Source: Lithospermum erythrorhizon
Lineage: Eukaryota > Streptophyta > Magnoliopsida > Boraginales > Boraginaceae
Assembly: GCA_019722365.1 (NCBI GenBank)
Contig: JADFUC010000181.1
Span: forward strand, 1 to 64,000
DNA length: 64,000 nt
Reading direction: 5' to 3'
This document shows, one piece after another, positions 11,890 through 24,605 of the stretch. Both the position numbers and the translations under genes were made by a program. The notes beneath the pieces were generated by a model, which was not told the DNA's origin, ran no database searches, and saw only the letters and a program-made list of their open reading frames with translations. Each line of letters begins with the position of its first letter. The stretch's first letter is position 1.

Positions 11890-14640
11890 GATGTGCGGCT
11901 CCCACGAGAAACTTCGAGAACCTGTGAGCGAAGCATATCCTCCAAAGTCTGGATTGTTTCTCTCGGATTGCCCGTGTTTGGGGATGGAAAGATGTACTTT
12001 CGACTCCACTCTACAGTCCCGGGCGCCTCACGGAAACCCTCCGGAGTCTCGAGGTGAATCTCGCATTGCGTCTGGGAAATGATCGACACCGGGACCCCGT
12101 GCGGTCTTCTGTCCCCGTCAGCATCTGTCACCCGGCCCAACTTTTAGGTCCGTGATGAATCCCAATAGGTACGAAATGAGCCGACTTGACACCTGTCACA
12201 GTCCTTTGAGATCCCGTCATTTCGTACCTCAGCTGACCACAAAGGCCCAAATACAAAGTCCATGGTAATATTCTCCCAGCGTCAACCGAGAATAGGAAGA
12301 GTTTGCAAATCTGCTTGGGATATACATCTTTCTGCACTTCACACAGCCAGGCAGAAACATTTCGCCGCGAACTTGGCAATTTCTCTCTTCATTCCGGCCA
12401 CTAGTAAGTCAACCTCAAATCCTTGTACATCTTTGTGCTACCAGGATGCATGTTATAAGAAGCATTATGAGCCTCGTCAAGAATCTCTTTCTTGGCCTTT
12501 CGTCAAATACGGTGCGCATAACTGCCCGTCCATACCTCCATTTCAGCTCTGCGTCGGCCGTAAAATCCTCACATGTCCCCATTCTTTACTTCCCTCTTTT
12601 GATATTAAACTTCTCATCTGCAGCTCCAAGATACGATCAAAAGTACCGTGAACGCTACGTAAGCCATATTCGCCCATTTACACTTGTCTCGGCTCGACTC
12701 AATTTCTTCATCTCTTTTTTGGCTCCTTGACTTTTTCCCTTCCGACTCGAGCATACTGCTACTACATTCGCTTTCCCCATGTGATATTCGATTGTCACAT
12801 CATATTGTTGATAAACTCCATTCCTCTCGCCTCAAATTCGGGTCTGCGTCATTAGGTACTTGGACATTTTTATTAGTGAAAATACGGCGTAACCCCATTA
12901 CAAGTAATGCCGAACTTCGATGCAAAACAATCGCTTCCAACTCAGATCATAGATTAGGGTAGGTCTCATGGTTCTCAGCTATAGAAGCATAAAATCACTC
13001 TTCTGTGTCAACCTGCATTGACCCGCAGTGCTGACATCCTTTGTAGATCTGAAACCCTCACAGGAGCAGGGATGGCTGAAACCGGTGCGGTAGTCAACTT
13101 TGCCTTCAACTCCTTGGGCATCTCTCGATCACTATCCCCAAATAAAGGGAACTCCGCTACAGTCAACTTTGGTCATGAATTCGCGATCGAAAATCTCGAT
13201 AAACCTCTGTAATGACGAGCCAAGAAACTCTACTTTACCGATTAGGTCGCTCCCAATTACTCCACGGCCTCCACCTTCGGGGTCTCTACTAAAATACCTT
13301 CCACTGATATAACATGGCCCAAGCCTTTCCTCTGAGCCCGGAATTCATTGCTAAAACTTGGCGTCTGGTGGTCTTTTCCAATGTCTCGGCCATGATCCAT
13401 AGTGGCTTTAGGTACTCACTCCCCGTCACTCGGTAGATGGAGTATCATCAATAAACACAATGCAAATTTATCAGGGAACTCCCCCGAAACGCGGTTCGTT
13501 AAATCCATGAACCACAGCCGGTGCGTTAATTGACGAATGGTATTACCATAAACTCATAGTGCCTTTTGGATCGAAAGGCGATTTGATGTTACCTCGCAAT
13601 CACCATTTGGTAGTACCGGATCTCGAATCAATCTTGAAAATACTGCAGCTTTTTCAGTAATCAAATAAATCATATCCTGACAGCGGATAAGCGGTTCTTG
13701 ATAATTAAGCATTCAAGCTGCATTAGTCGTCTGGCAACCTCAATGCCGTCTTTCTTTTTCACAAAGCGAGCTGGGTGCACGGGAAAGCTTGCTTTCAGTG
13801 CGACAAACCCCACTTGTCAGGCTGCTGCGGCGAGTGCTGACTCTGCCGACTTCTGCTGGAGCGATTCCATCGTGCAATGAAATCGGTGCGTGCAGGAGCC
13901 CCCTCGTCGCGAAACTCACTTCTGCCGGTGGTAAGCACAGCGGTTCTTCCGGGAAAAACATCGGCGTACTCGCACGAACAACTTGCGCATCCTACAACAT
14001 TTCTCGCCTGCTCAGGTAAATGGCATACCACAGATACCCGGCCTGACCTTTTCTTGCATCCAAGCTTTGCGGTTTTGCGATAGAAATAAAAATTGATAAC
14101 AAGCAACTTACTATCTGCTCCAAGCGACATCAGTGCGTGGACTAGCAAAAAATAATCTCCTTGCGGTGGCGGTCAATTTTGGCGTGATGGTACTGACAGT
14201 CCATTCGAAGATCCAAAATCTACCCGATTCAAGCGGTAGATCACAGTGATTACTCGCTCTTAGGGACAATCTACATATACATGTCAACCTCGGCCGACAC
14301 TCCCAATTTGGTGTCGTAATATTAAAGGCGAACAAGTAAAGACTTCCGACATAAGGTAGAAGTATCCCAAGCACAAAATAAAGAATGAGTAGCTCGAATC
14401 AAAAAGTACAGCCTTTGTATCAAATAACAACAAAAGGTCGTATGTGACCTCGAGTGTCGATGCCTCATATTTGGTGGCGTTGATAAAGCCTCTGCCCGAC
14501 ACCGCTAAAACTGCTGTCTCCCACAGATGCTTCCCGACTCATGACCACGACCTCGCGGCCTCCAAATCGTCCTCCTGCAACCACAGGTACCCTCATCTCT
14601 TGGCTGTCTTTGTTGAAGATATGCGCTCATACATTTCTAC
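11890..14640 (-). pseudogene. Ty3 pol, first tandem copy (PR-RT-RNH-IN)
   Basis: This copy carries the same segment as 9,200-11,885. Visible blocks on the minus strand include PKLTATARRLFFASP (14,374-14,111, protease-RT linker), the conserved RT/RNH stretch around 13,700-12,950, and the integrase core at 12,140-11,890 with GVPVSII and ETIQTLEDML. The latter extends slightly further into integrase than the second copy. Matching words such as CTCGCGGCCTCCAAATCG occur at 11,822 and 14,553, and ATGCATGTTATAAG at 9,646 and 12,447, giving a repeat period close to 2.7-2.8 kb. It is heavily frameshifted. Confidence 0.78.
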
Positions 14641-14644
14641 GGAA

Positions 14645-15875
14645 TCTGAGGACAATCTACCGTATGTGTAGGCTGGTTACATCGAAAGCAAATCATCTCC
14701 GGCGATCCTTCATTCTGTAACATGCGCACCAGTAGGCTTCGAATATCGCTCGAGAACCACGGTGACACGCCTTTGAATCCAGTCTAAACGAACATACCGT
14801 GCGGAGAGAAGGCTGAGAATAGCTTCGGCCGAGCGGATTGCCCAAGCGACTACAGGCTGGGCGAGTCGGCTGAAAGATCCTCCTGCGGAACCTCAGAACT
14901 AGATGATCCATGCGTAGCGACTACCTCTGTCGTTGCCCTCTTTGCGACCTCGGCCTCGAGGCTCGGCAATTCCTCTGCTTTCGATGCGGCGTTCCTCGGC
15001 TTCGTGGAAAGCGGTAAAAGTCATCAAGGATATGGTGGCGAATCTCGTATCAACCCGTCTCGGATACGTCGATCCTGCGCTTCCTAGGTCAGTTATGCAA
15101 TTTGGAAAGCGTGACATAACTGGCTAAATCGCTTTCTGCTTACTCCTCAGCGGATCGATCGCTTTGAGTCATCAAAATCGAGATCCTATAAAGTAGCCAT
15201 GTGAATTTTCGTACAATAATTCTCTAAACAGCGCTACAAGCTCTCCCCAAGTCGCTTTGGTCACTCCCTCTGGCGATCGAGAGAGATAGTCGTAGGTTAC
15301 CCTTGTCCTTGTGGCTAAATGCGATGCAGCCAAGTGGCGGAGAACTTGACCCTCGGCTACGCCTACCAATATCCATAGGCTCCCAAAATGGTCTCCAAAT
15401 CTCTAATAAGCTCGATGGCGTCAATCAGTGAACCCTTAAAAGAACTTTGGGGATCTCTTGAGGAACGATTAGCTTACTCAAATATCGGCCTCATTTGCCG
15501 TCTGATGCGTATGCAAAATCCTCCTACGACATCTGACTCATCCCAGCAACTTGGTCAACTGAAATGAGGTGCACTCCAGACTGTTGCTCCTTGTAGGCCC
15601 CAGCTCGCGCCCAGCGACTCCGTGTCGGCCTGGCACTCCCCAGGCTACCTGCAGGCCTCGATTACACCACGGGCCGATCGGCGGCATGGGTCATTTCTAC
15701 GCGTCTCCACTCTTGGTACATCACCGATAGTCTGAAAATGAAAGAAAGTCTTAGACTCCAAGAAAGACTTAACTTGACAACTCAAATACTTATGACCGGA
15801 TGAACCACATGCTTATGCGAACCGCTGAGAATATGAAACCTACTGTTTCACAATACCAAAATTATAGCGACCGCC
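14645..15875 (-). pseudogene. Ty3 gag with partial zinc knuckle
   Basis: On the minus strand, frames at 15,369-15,172 (a TKATWGELVALFRELLYE block, like the TW.E....F...Y segment of Ty3 gag) and 15,117-14,899 (gag C-terminal half ending in an Arg-rich stretch) lie between the 5' LTR and pol. Near 14,680 a CFRCNQP fragment is the first half of a CX2C zinc knuckle. Gag is present once, while pol is present twice. It is broken by frameshifts. The assignment rests on position and these short blocks. Confidence 0.65.
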
Positions 15876-15880
15876 CCGGG

Positions 15881-17994
15881 TCATACGCCCGTGAGGTTAG
15901 AATGCGTCCCAAATCACGGACACCCAGTCGCCCCAATCGATGGATGACTCAAATTTAAAGACACGTGTCTTCACAATGACTCGATAAAGCGATTATCTGA
16001 CGGATAAAACAATTTTTTAAGAAAATGAATCCGTCGTGGTATTCTGACCACGGAATAGGAACGGCATGCAACGCTAACTCCAGTACAAAATATCGACATG
16101 CGGCGGCAAAGAATCCGAAATAACAACTATCACGGACAACGAGCTACAACCCGAGCAAAATAATGAGGCTGTGAGGATCAAGCGCCACCCGCCCGACTCA
16201 CCCTAAGCTCTAAAGCACAAACGCTTGAGACAAGCTCAAAGGCAGACGGCACCACACAACTAGCAATGAAATTGCAGCCACCGAATAAGTGTAAGGCATG
16301 AATGAATATATCAAGGCAAATTAACCTCCAATCACCTTGATAGTGTACCAAAGTAGGTGATATTATACGATGAATAAGTAGTACATAATATTATTCCCAC
16401 TTAAGATCTTAATACGAAGTCATTAGCCAATTTCATTATCATTTACATATGTTCTATAAATTTGTCACTAAGCAGGGAGCAACTTCCAAGATGATGACAA
16501 TGAACAATATCATACGTACATTTCAAGAAAGACTACTTGATAACAACGCAACAATCAATCGGCCTTGCCTACATCAGCGACAATGGCGACATCGCCTTTC
16601 GACAACTAACCAACTCGGCAGCGATCAACGATAATTTTATCAACTCGGCAACTCTATCAACTCGACGCTTCCAGTACAACTCTGATATAAGTCCGGTTTC
16701 TACAGCCCAATGCGCGCAATCAACCTCAACTGCATTGGAGAAACTTATGCCCGTCGACATAAGCTATCACCCCGAATGTGCGAGTGCGGCTTAAACACCA
16801 CGCTTATACGGTATAAGGCAAATACCGGACAATACAACTCGACAAACACGTCAAAACTCATATACAACTCTTCCCCAATATGACTCAACATCACCTCCCG
16901 GCTTTATACGACTCAGACCATAGACACAACCCAAGCTTCAACCCACGATGCATATTCAACGTATAATTTAACACAATCACATATATATACACATCATATC
17001 TATAATCAAGTATGTCAGCGCCCATGAGATAGATACTGTGCCATTTGGCCCATATAAAAACTCATGTCGCAGCAGCGGACCTTCCCACGATCAACGCCTA
17101 AACAAACATTCAAAATTATAATTACTACTTATAATATACAACTAGTAATATAACATTCTACCTATATATTTATACTCCCAAAATAACCCAACGAAAGTTC
17201 CCATTATAACCTTATTCCAACTTTAAGTTCGCAACTTTCCATTTTAATGATTGAGTTCCAATTACTAGTTCCAAAAGCCATAAAGTTCCGATATTAACAA
17301 CTAATCATCCCATTTCTAACCATCTTTAATCTCAAACCCAATTAACTACTCAAACTTACAAAACTCATTTTATCCTAATATTCTCTGTCATGTATAATCA
17401 TGACCCTCGCACCAGAAATAACTATAATAAAAGTCCAAGAGTGCACTTATACCATATTAAAACCATTTTGAAAAAAAGTCAACAAAAAGTCAGCTATAAT
17501 TCTCAACATATTTCAACCCATGTCGATTATTATCACCTCTTATACTATAATCTAAGCTTAGATAGGCGGTTACATACCGTATCGATATCAAACTCAAAGG
17601 TAAACTCAGTAAACCAAAGTCAAACATCCTCAAGATTAAGAAATGCTCCAAAGGTTGAGCTTTCTTACCTTAAAAGCGTATTGAGATGACACCAGGAAAG
17701 TCTCAAGAAATTTTGGGACCAAAAGCTTGCAGAATGAGAAGAAAATGGAAGAAAAAAATCAAGGGAAAATAGGGGAGGGGGTTCGGCCCTAGCTTTGGGA
17801 AAGGAAGAAGATGAGTTGGTGAATGGATAATGATGAAGTGCTAACATGGGAGTTCGTGCAAGATATTTCAAGAGTTGTGCAAGGTCTCGTTCGGTTTTCG
17901 GTTTAGTTTCTCGTCTCGGTTTAACAACGGCTTCGATCATAATTTTAACTTAACCCCAAATAATATTATAATAATGCACATACGGGCAGGTTAT
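15881..17994 (-). repeat. 5' LTR of the minus-strand Tekay-like element
   Basis: This is the partner of 7,231-9,190 and the reverse-orientation relative of 20,794-22,973 and 26,655-28,612. Its inner end near 15,881 (TCATACGCCCGTGAGG) corresponds to TGTTACACCCTGAG at 7,231. Its outer end reads GCACATACGGGCAGG near 17,977-17,990. It contains the LTR minisatellite (about 16,560-16,700) made of CAACTCGG-like words, and TTGAC/GTCAA pairs near 17,478-17,495. The immediate outer flank (18,000 onward) is a copia LTR end, so this Ty3 element inserted into copia sequence. Confidence 0.7.
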
Positions 17995-20790
17995 TAAATA
18001 AGTTAACGAGTTAAGCGATTTCTTAACGAGTGGAATATAGGACTTAATTATTTAAAGGGGATTAGGTTTTTATCGTAATCGTAAAAAACTCAGCTTTTCA
18101 CACTCTTACAAAAGCCGCCCCCTCACATTAGAATTGGAAGAGTTTTCTCTTCCAATTTATCTTCAAACTCTGGCAGAGTTCAAAGTACTTTCCGGTTGGA
18201 CACCCTGCTTGGTGTGTGCGATCTAGAGGACATCATTCCGGTGTTGGACATCGTTTCGGTGTTGGAGAGAGGACTTTGAAGGGGCTTTCACGCGGGGTTG
18301 ATTGTGAGGATTTGGAGTTCGTTCGCTTCCGTTGCAATGTAAGAATTCTTGTATTCATACATTTATATTTTTGTGTTTAGATTAATATACATTAATTTGA
18401 GGATCCGGGATGTATGAATGAATGTTTATAAGCTGAATAAATTCATACTAGATTCTACTTGATTGAGTATCGTAGCCTACTCAAGTTTGATGTATTTTAT
18501 CTAGTTTGATTGTGTGTTATTATAGTTGATTAGTTAATTTGATTATTTGATGATTTATATATCCAATTGATGAATATATAATATGGAAAAATCAACCCAT
18601 TTTATATATATTTCAGCATTTGCAGAATAAATCGTTTCAATGTATTGATTTTGATGATTTGATGCTTATTTAATTGTTTCAGATAAAGTGAACAAAACGT
18701 TCATTTGATTAGGTGGCTAAAGCGTATTTGCGGAGCGCCCGCTCACTTCCTGCAGCGATCCGTAGGGTGGATGTAGGCAGATCTTTATCGCTCTCGAGTA
18801 GGGGTGTTCCACTATGTCAGCTGATGACTTGGGTTTGTTAATTCATTTGTTTTGTTTTACTTGAGTTGGAGTTTTGAAGGTCACCGACTTGTGGAGTGTT
18901 ATTTTATTTACACAATAGCCGTTTTATACTACAGTTGGATTTTATTTTACATTTTTTAGAAAAACCATGTTTCGGTAGTTGAGCCCGCGCTTAACAGCTA
19001 CGATCTAAGGTTTTTGAATCTGATCTAAGGTTTTATTTTGCTTTCTTGGATTTTTCCCAATGGCGATGTATTGACAATTTTTATTTTAATTAACACGAAA
19101 GTCTCGAGGCAAGGGAGTTTAGCAAAAAAAAAATTGTTTTCATAGTAAGAAAGGATTAAAAATTGAGTTAATTTATATTTTTGAAGAGGTAGAATCATTT
19201 TTGATTTTGCAGAAGTTAGATATTAAAAATTACGAAAGTAAATCTAGGTGTTCATGACCCTTTGAGGTTCATCCTATATTTTATCCAGGGCACTTTAAAT
19301 TTTTTAAGTACTCGAAAAATTCATTGAATTTCTAGATTATTTTGGGTTTAATCAAAAACTAGAAGTGTTTTGATGAAATTCAGTGGACATGTTCAATAAT
19401 GATATTGTTGATGTTTAAGTCAAATTCGAGGAATTTTTAACTTTTTTTAGAGCCTCAAATCGTCTTTACAAAGTTGCGATTAATGTAGAAAAGCGAAATG
19501 AATTACCAAAATGGGGTGGCGAGCGTGTGGACATCGTCGAGGCGTCGGTGCGGAATTGCACATTCCGGCACCTGGGCCAACTAACTCACCTGCCGGTGCG
19601 TGTCGATGCGTGGGTGGTCGAGGCGGTCGTTTGGCCGTTGAAGTTAAATCGTCCGTTTAGAAACCCTAAATGTATTTATGTAATTATTTTTATTTAAAAT
19701 TTATTGATAATTATTATTTTCGGTTTTAAATGTTAAATCATAAATTTTTGTCATTAAGATGATTGAATATATATATCTTGAATGGCATTAGAATTTGATT
19801 TATATTTCCCACTTTCAAAATTATTTTCATTAATTGATAATTTTGAAAATATTTTCATGATAACTTTTTAAATTTTAAATTTTGGAGTTAATTACTTATA
19901 AATATTATTCCATGATTTAGAAGGTTAGTAATTATTGTAATTATCATTAATCATGTGTGTGAATATATTTAAATTTAAAATTTACATTAATTGTAAAATA
20001 ATGGGTAATTAATTAGTCAATTATGAATTACATTTATATTCATTTCATTAATATATGTGACATTAAGTGCATTTATTTGTTTTAATGTTTTGCCCACATA
20101 TATTATTATGGAATGGAATGGAGGTGTATTGATATGACCCATGTTTTTCGATTACTGCGTCTTGGTATTGTTGTAAATGGCTATGGCGAGTCATATTATA
20201 TTATTTTATTTAATTTTCTTGTTTATAAAAGCGAACTTTGCATCTTTATCCCAAGTTGGAATTAGTGTATTTGAATTGTAATTCATGGCCAGACTTGGTG
20301 GAAATTCCGGAAAGCCAGAAGGCAATTATGCTTGGTAGAATGTTAGTTTTCGAGTTTTGAAAGAGAAATGTAATAGGGTCTAGCGTCGTATAAATACGCC
20401 TCTTGAATGTGCGTTACTTGTTTTGTTTTCCATATTTGTACATATGGCGATTATATTACTCTGATTGCATAGTAAAATAAAAACAAATTAATAATAATCT
20501 CACCGTTTAAAATTTAAGCAACGTGTCGAAGCCAATTTTAAAGTTGTGAAATCGGTTGCATTAATAAGGCTGCTTGTGATGGCGGTGTTACGGGTTTTAC
20601 ACTTTACGATATGACAATGAAGATAAATGACTGATGATTTCCACTAACGTTGTGGGCTTTACGGATGATGGCTCAAGTAATTGTTTGGTTTGGTGGTAGC
20701 TCCTTAACCGTTTCTCGGAGATAAAGTCAAGATGGCATCTTGGACAGTATGCTAACGACACGGGGATATGTAGTTTTACATAATTGGTTT
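17995..20790 (+). mobile_element. Copia LTR end plus long non-coding leader
   Basis: No gene is visible. 18,000-18,220 is the reverse complement of 1,640-1,870 and resembles the reverse complement of 38,600-38,760 (a GGAAGAG...CTCTTCC hairpin is shared). A degenerate primer-binding-site-like GAGTATCGTAGCC follows at 18,464-18,476. This fits the 3' part of a plus-oriented copia LTR followed by an untranslated leader. The rest is AT-rich except for a GC-rich island at 19,500-19,660. A TATAAATA at 20,391-20,398 could be a promoter of yet another LTR. Both ends are cut by Ty3 insertions (17,994 and 20,794). Confidence 0.45.
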
Positions 20791-20793
20791 ATT

Positions 20794-22973
20794 AATAACC
20801 CACTTCGTATGAGCATTATTGTAATATTATTTGAGATTTAAGTTAAAGTTTTATGTTTTGAGTTGTGTTGGGTAAACCGAGGGCGAAAAACTAAAGTGGC
20901 GAACGAGAATATGCACAACTCTTGAAATATCTTTGCCACCGAACTCCCATGCATGACTATTTCCATACTTATCCATGTGGTTAATCATCATCAACATCTT
21001 CTTGCTACCAAACTGACTAGAACCTCCCCTATTTCCACTTGATTTTTCTTCAACTCTTCCTCGTCTTCCCAAGTTTTGGTCAAAAATTTCTTCGAGAGTT
21101 TTCCCGGAGTCATACTCCTCGTTTAAAGGTAAGAAAGTTCAGAACCTTTTAGAGTATTCTTGAGTTTGAGGATGTTGACTTTTTGGGTAATTGAGTTGAC
21201 TTTGAGTTTTGATATTTATAATGATATAGAATCGCCATCTAAGCTTAGATTATCGTGTAAGAGGTGATAATAATCGATTTATGGGGTTGAAATATGTTGA
21301 GGATTATAGTTGACTTTTGTTGACTTTTTCTAAATGGTTTTAATATGGTAGAAGTGTACTCTTGGACTTTTATTAGGGTTGTTTTGAGGTGTAAGTTGTG
21401 ATTTATAGGTGATTAGAGAATATTAGGATAAAATGAGTTTTGTAAGTTTGAGTAGTTAATTGGGTTTGAGATTAAAGATGGTTAGAAATGTGATGATTAG
21501 TTGTTAATATCGGAACGTTAGGACTTTTGAAACTACTAATTGGAATTCGATCATTAAAATGGAAAGTTGCGGACTTAAGTTGGAATAAGGTTATAGTGGG
21601 AACACATTTGGGTTATTTTGAGATGCTCGATATGAAGTTAAATATATAAGTAGAATGTTATATTAGTTGTATATTATAAGTAATTTTGAATGTTTATTTA
21701 ATCGTTGATCGTGGGAAAGAGTCCGTTGTTGCGATTCTTGCTTGAGTTTTATATAGTAGCAAAGGTGAGTATCTATCTACTTGGGTGATTAACTATTTGA
21801 TTATGGATATGTGTATGTGTATATATATGTGATCTTGTGTTAAAATTATATGTTGAATATCGTTGTGGGTTGATGCGTTGGGTTACATGCTTTTGTGGTC
21901 TCATGAAGTCGTATAGGTGTTTTGAGGTGATGTTGAGTCGTGTGGGAAGAGTTGTATATGAGTTGATGGTTTTGTTGGGTGTATTGTCAGGTAATTTAGC
22001 CGTGCCGTTACGATTAGGTGATTACTAACCGTACTGTTACAATTCGATTTGATAGCTTATGTCGGCGACATAAGTTTCTCAGCGTGGGATGAGGTTGATT
22101 ATATCTTGGCGTTAGTTGCTGAAATCCGGACTTATATTGAGTTGTATTGAGTTGTTGAGTTGTTGGGTTGATATAGTTGTTTAGTTGATAGAGTTGTTGA
22201 GTTGTTGTATTGTTGAGTTGATTGCGTTGCTGAGTTGGTTAGTTGTTGAGTTGTGATGTCGTCGTTGTTAGTTGATAGAGTAACGTCGAGTGATTATTGC
22301 GTGTTATTGGAGTCTTTCTTGAAATGTACGTATGTTATTGTTGATTTCCATCATTTTGAGATTATTCTGTGGTAATGATTTATGAACATATACGAAATGA
22401 TAATGAAATTGCTAATAATTTCATATTAAGATCTTAAAGTTGAATAATATCATGTACGGTATCTATGGTAGGCAATATCTCATCTACTTTGGTACACTAT
22501 TGCGTGATTGGAGAATTTAATTTCATTCTTGGGGTCTCTCATTCACTAAGGCCGCTTTGAGCTTACGCCCTATTCGCTAGGCGGCAATTTCATTGCTAGG
22601 TTGACATGTGGTGTTGTTAAAGTCTCGAGTTATTCGGTGTTTGTGCTTTAGAGTTTAGGTGGCCGGCGGGTGTGATTGATCCTACATGATCTCTTTATTT
22701 TGTTGGATTGGCAGTTGTAAAATAAATATAATAGTTGTTATTTTGAATACTTGTTGTTTGTTGGTTGATATATTGATACTCGGGGTATATTTGTATGTTG
22801 GTTGTTGTTAACTCAGTTAAAGATACCGCGATGGATTCTTTTTCTTAAAAAGTTTTTTGCCCGTTGTATACTCTTTTAGTAGGTTGTTTGAGCGGTGTCT
22901 TTTAAAGTTGAGTCATCCATCGATTGGTGACTGCGGTGTCCCGGAGATTTGGGGCGGTCCCAACCTGGGCACA
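20794..22973 (+). repeat. 5' LTR of the plus-strand Tekay-like element
   Basis: It begins around TAATAACCCACTTCGTATG and ends around GGGCACA, matching 26,655-28,612 along its length. It carries a cluster of TTGACT sites (21,176-21,335), a GTTGA-rich minisatellite (about 22,135-22,265) and the LTR end block TCATCCATCGATTGGTGACT (22,912-22,931). ORFs inside it, such as 21,837-22,028, are chance frames. The exact ends are uncertain by several bases because the terminal TG/CA is damaged. Confidence 0.75.
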
Positions 22974-23330
22974 TTTGGTCGTTAATGTAGGCGAGATGGG
23001 CCATGGATGCGAGGATTGTCGGGAGAGAGAGATGATTTTTCTTTCGATGTCGGCGATGCGGACACGTAAGCGGTGATTGTCACCGGTATTCCAGTGGGCG
23101 GAGCTAGTACATCTTCGCGGCGATGGAGTGAGGAGGTACCCGGAGGAAGCCGAAGGAGGGCGATTTGGGAGGCCGCGGAGGGGCAGAGTCTGAGTTGGAA
23201 ATGAGGGAAGCGCGTGATGCGGCCAGGCCGGTGTTAGCGGAGGCTAGATCAATCTGCGTCGGCCCAGCAGAGCAGGTATTCAGTCGTGACGGGTACTTTG
23301 TTGGTATATGATACAATTTAGGGTACTTTT
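22974..23330 (+). pseudogene. Ty3 gag remnant, mostly deleted
   Basis: Only about 350 bp lie between the 5' LTR and the protease. The stretch is GC-rich and reads as Gly/Arg/Ala-rich peptide near 23,150-23,240, which is the usual low-complexity gag-protease linker. No capsid domain or zinc knuckle can be found. In the sister element (minus strand) gag covers about 1.2 kb, so a large internal deletion is the simple explanation. Confidence 0.55.
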
Positions 23331-23334
23331 TGAT

Positions 23335-24605
23335 TCTAGAGCTACTCATTCTTTTTATTTCCGGAGTTTTGTGGATATCTTACCTTTATGTTGAGTCTTT
23401 ACTTGTTCCCCTTAATATTATGACACCAGTTGGGAGGTCGGTTGAGGTTAGACATGTATATAGAATTGTCACTTAAGTGAGTAATCGGTGTTAGTTACAT
23501 TGGATCTACTTCCGTTTGAATTGGTAGATTTTGATCTTATCTTGGGAATGGGTAGTTGGGGGAGACGTCAGCGCCAAAATTGAGCGCCACCATGAGAGAT
23601 TATTTTTGCTAATCGGAGTAGACGTGTTGTGTTTGAGGGAGATAGGAAGATTCTACCGTGAGTTTTATTTACGCCTTTGGAGGCGGGAAGTTGATGAAGA
23701 AAGGTTGTCTTGGAGTATACGGGTTAGGAATGCGACTTGGAGAGAGGAAACGGGTTAGAGGATGTGCGAGTTGTTCGTGAGTATGTCGATGTTTTTCCAA
23801 AGGAGTTGCCAAGTTTACCATCAGAGAGAGAAGTGGAGTTTGCGTTGAGGTAGTTCAGTCTTGCACGATTTCTATTAGATTGTATAGAATGGCTCTAGCG
23901 AGTTGAGAGAGTTGAAGACTCGATTGCGAGAACTACTTGATAAAGGAGTTTGTCGGACAGTGTTTCTCGAGTGGGTTGCACAGTTACATTTTGTGAAAAA
24001 GAAAGATGATGCGTTGGTTGTGTATCGACTACAGGTTGAATAAAGTGACGTCGAGAATGGCTATCCGTTGCCGAGGATAGATGACTTATTTGACCAGAGT
24101 TGAAGTGCAGTATTTTCGAAGATTGATTTGAGATCGGGTACTACCGGTTGAGGATTAAGGAGGGTGACGATACGAAATCGACCTTCGATCAGTATAAACC
24201 TTTATGAGTTTACATGGTAATGCCGTTTGGGTTGACTAATGCACTAGCAAGCGTTCATGAATTTAATATGAACCGGGTGTTTGGGGAGTTCTGGATAAAT
24301 TTTTTATTGTTTATTGATGATACGATCTACTTTCAGTGATCTTGCGGAGGAGCCACGAGAGACATGATTGGTGGAGACGTTAGGGGTAGCACCCGATTGT
24401 GCGCTAAGTTTAGTAAATGTGAATTCTGGTTGGAGAAAGTACAGTTCTTGGGCCATGTTATATCCGGTGAAGGTATTTGTGTGGACCCTCAGAAGGTGGA
24501 GGTTGTGAGTAATTGGGAGCGACCTACGAGTGTGACCGAGGTGAGGAGTTTCTTGGGTTTGGCTGGGTATTACAGGAGGTTTATCAGAGATTTCGTTGAT
24601 TAAAC
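23335..24605 (+). pseudogene. Ty3 protease and reverse transcriptase, degenerate
   Basis: The protease begins near 23,344 with ATHSF, the block after the catalytic DTGA. The linker at about 23,760-23,850 reads VREYVDVFPKELPSLPSERE, as in Tekay/Del elements. RT blocks follow: ELREL / TRLRELLDKG near 23,900-23,950, the LRSGYH-like area near 24,130, MPFGLTNA at 24,214-24,240, and the active site FIDD at 24,310-24,321. The longest open frame (24,364-24,603) carries [20 protein letters not shown] and ends in [12 protein letters not shown], the conserved end of RT. Stops and frameshifts occur before and after this frame, so the enzyme is dead. Confidence 0.88.

Larger units (their letters stand above)
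7231..17994 (-). mobile_element. Tekay-like Ty3 (chromovirus) retrotransposon, decayed
   Basis: The element is bounded by two related LTRs in minus orientation, with gag and pol between them reading on the minus strand. The outer end at 7,231 begins TGTTACACCC, the reverse complement of a GGGTGTAACA end, and the other outer end is near 17,994. It belongs to the same family as the plus-strand element at 20,794-28,612: the LTR blocks, PR-RT linker and RNase H/IN blocks correspond. The length of 10.8 kb is inflated by a tandem duplication of about 2.7 kb of pol. The C-terminal part of IN and the region that carries the chromodomain in the sister element appear to be missing before the 3' LTR. 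No frame stays open beyond about 120 codons. Confidence 0.85.

Noticed and set aside
21837..22028. Hydrophobic 63-codon ORF, possible small membrane protein
   Set aside because: It lies entirely inside a Ty3 LTR, and the corresponding segment of the other LTR is not open.
22135..22265. Regular short repeats, considered as a CRISPR-like array
   Set aside because: The units are contiguous, without unique spacers, and the window is plant nuclear DNA.
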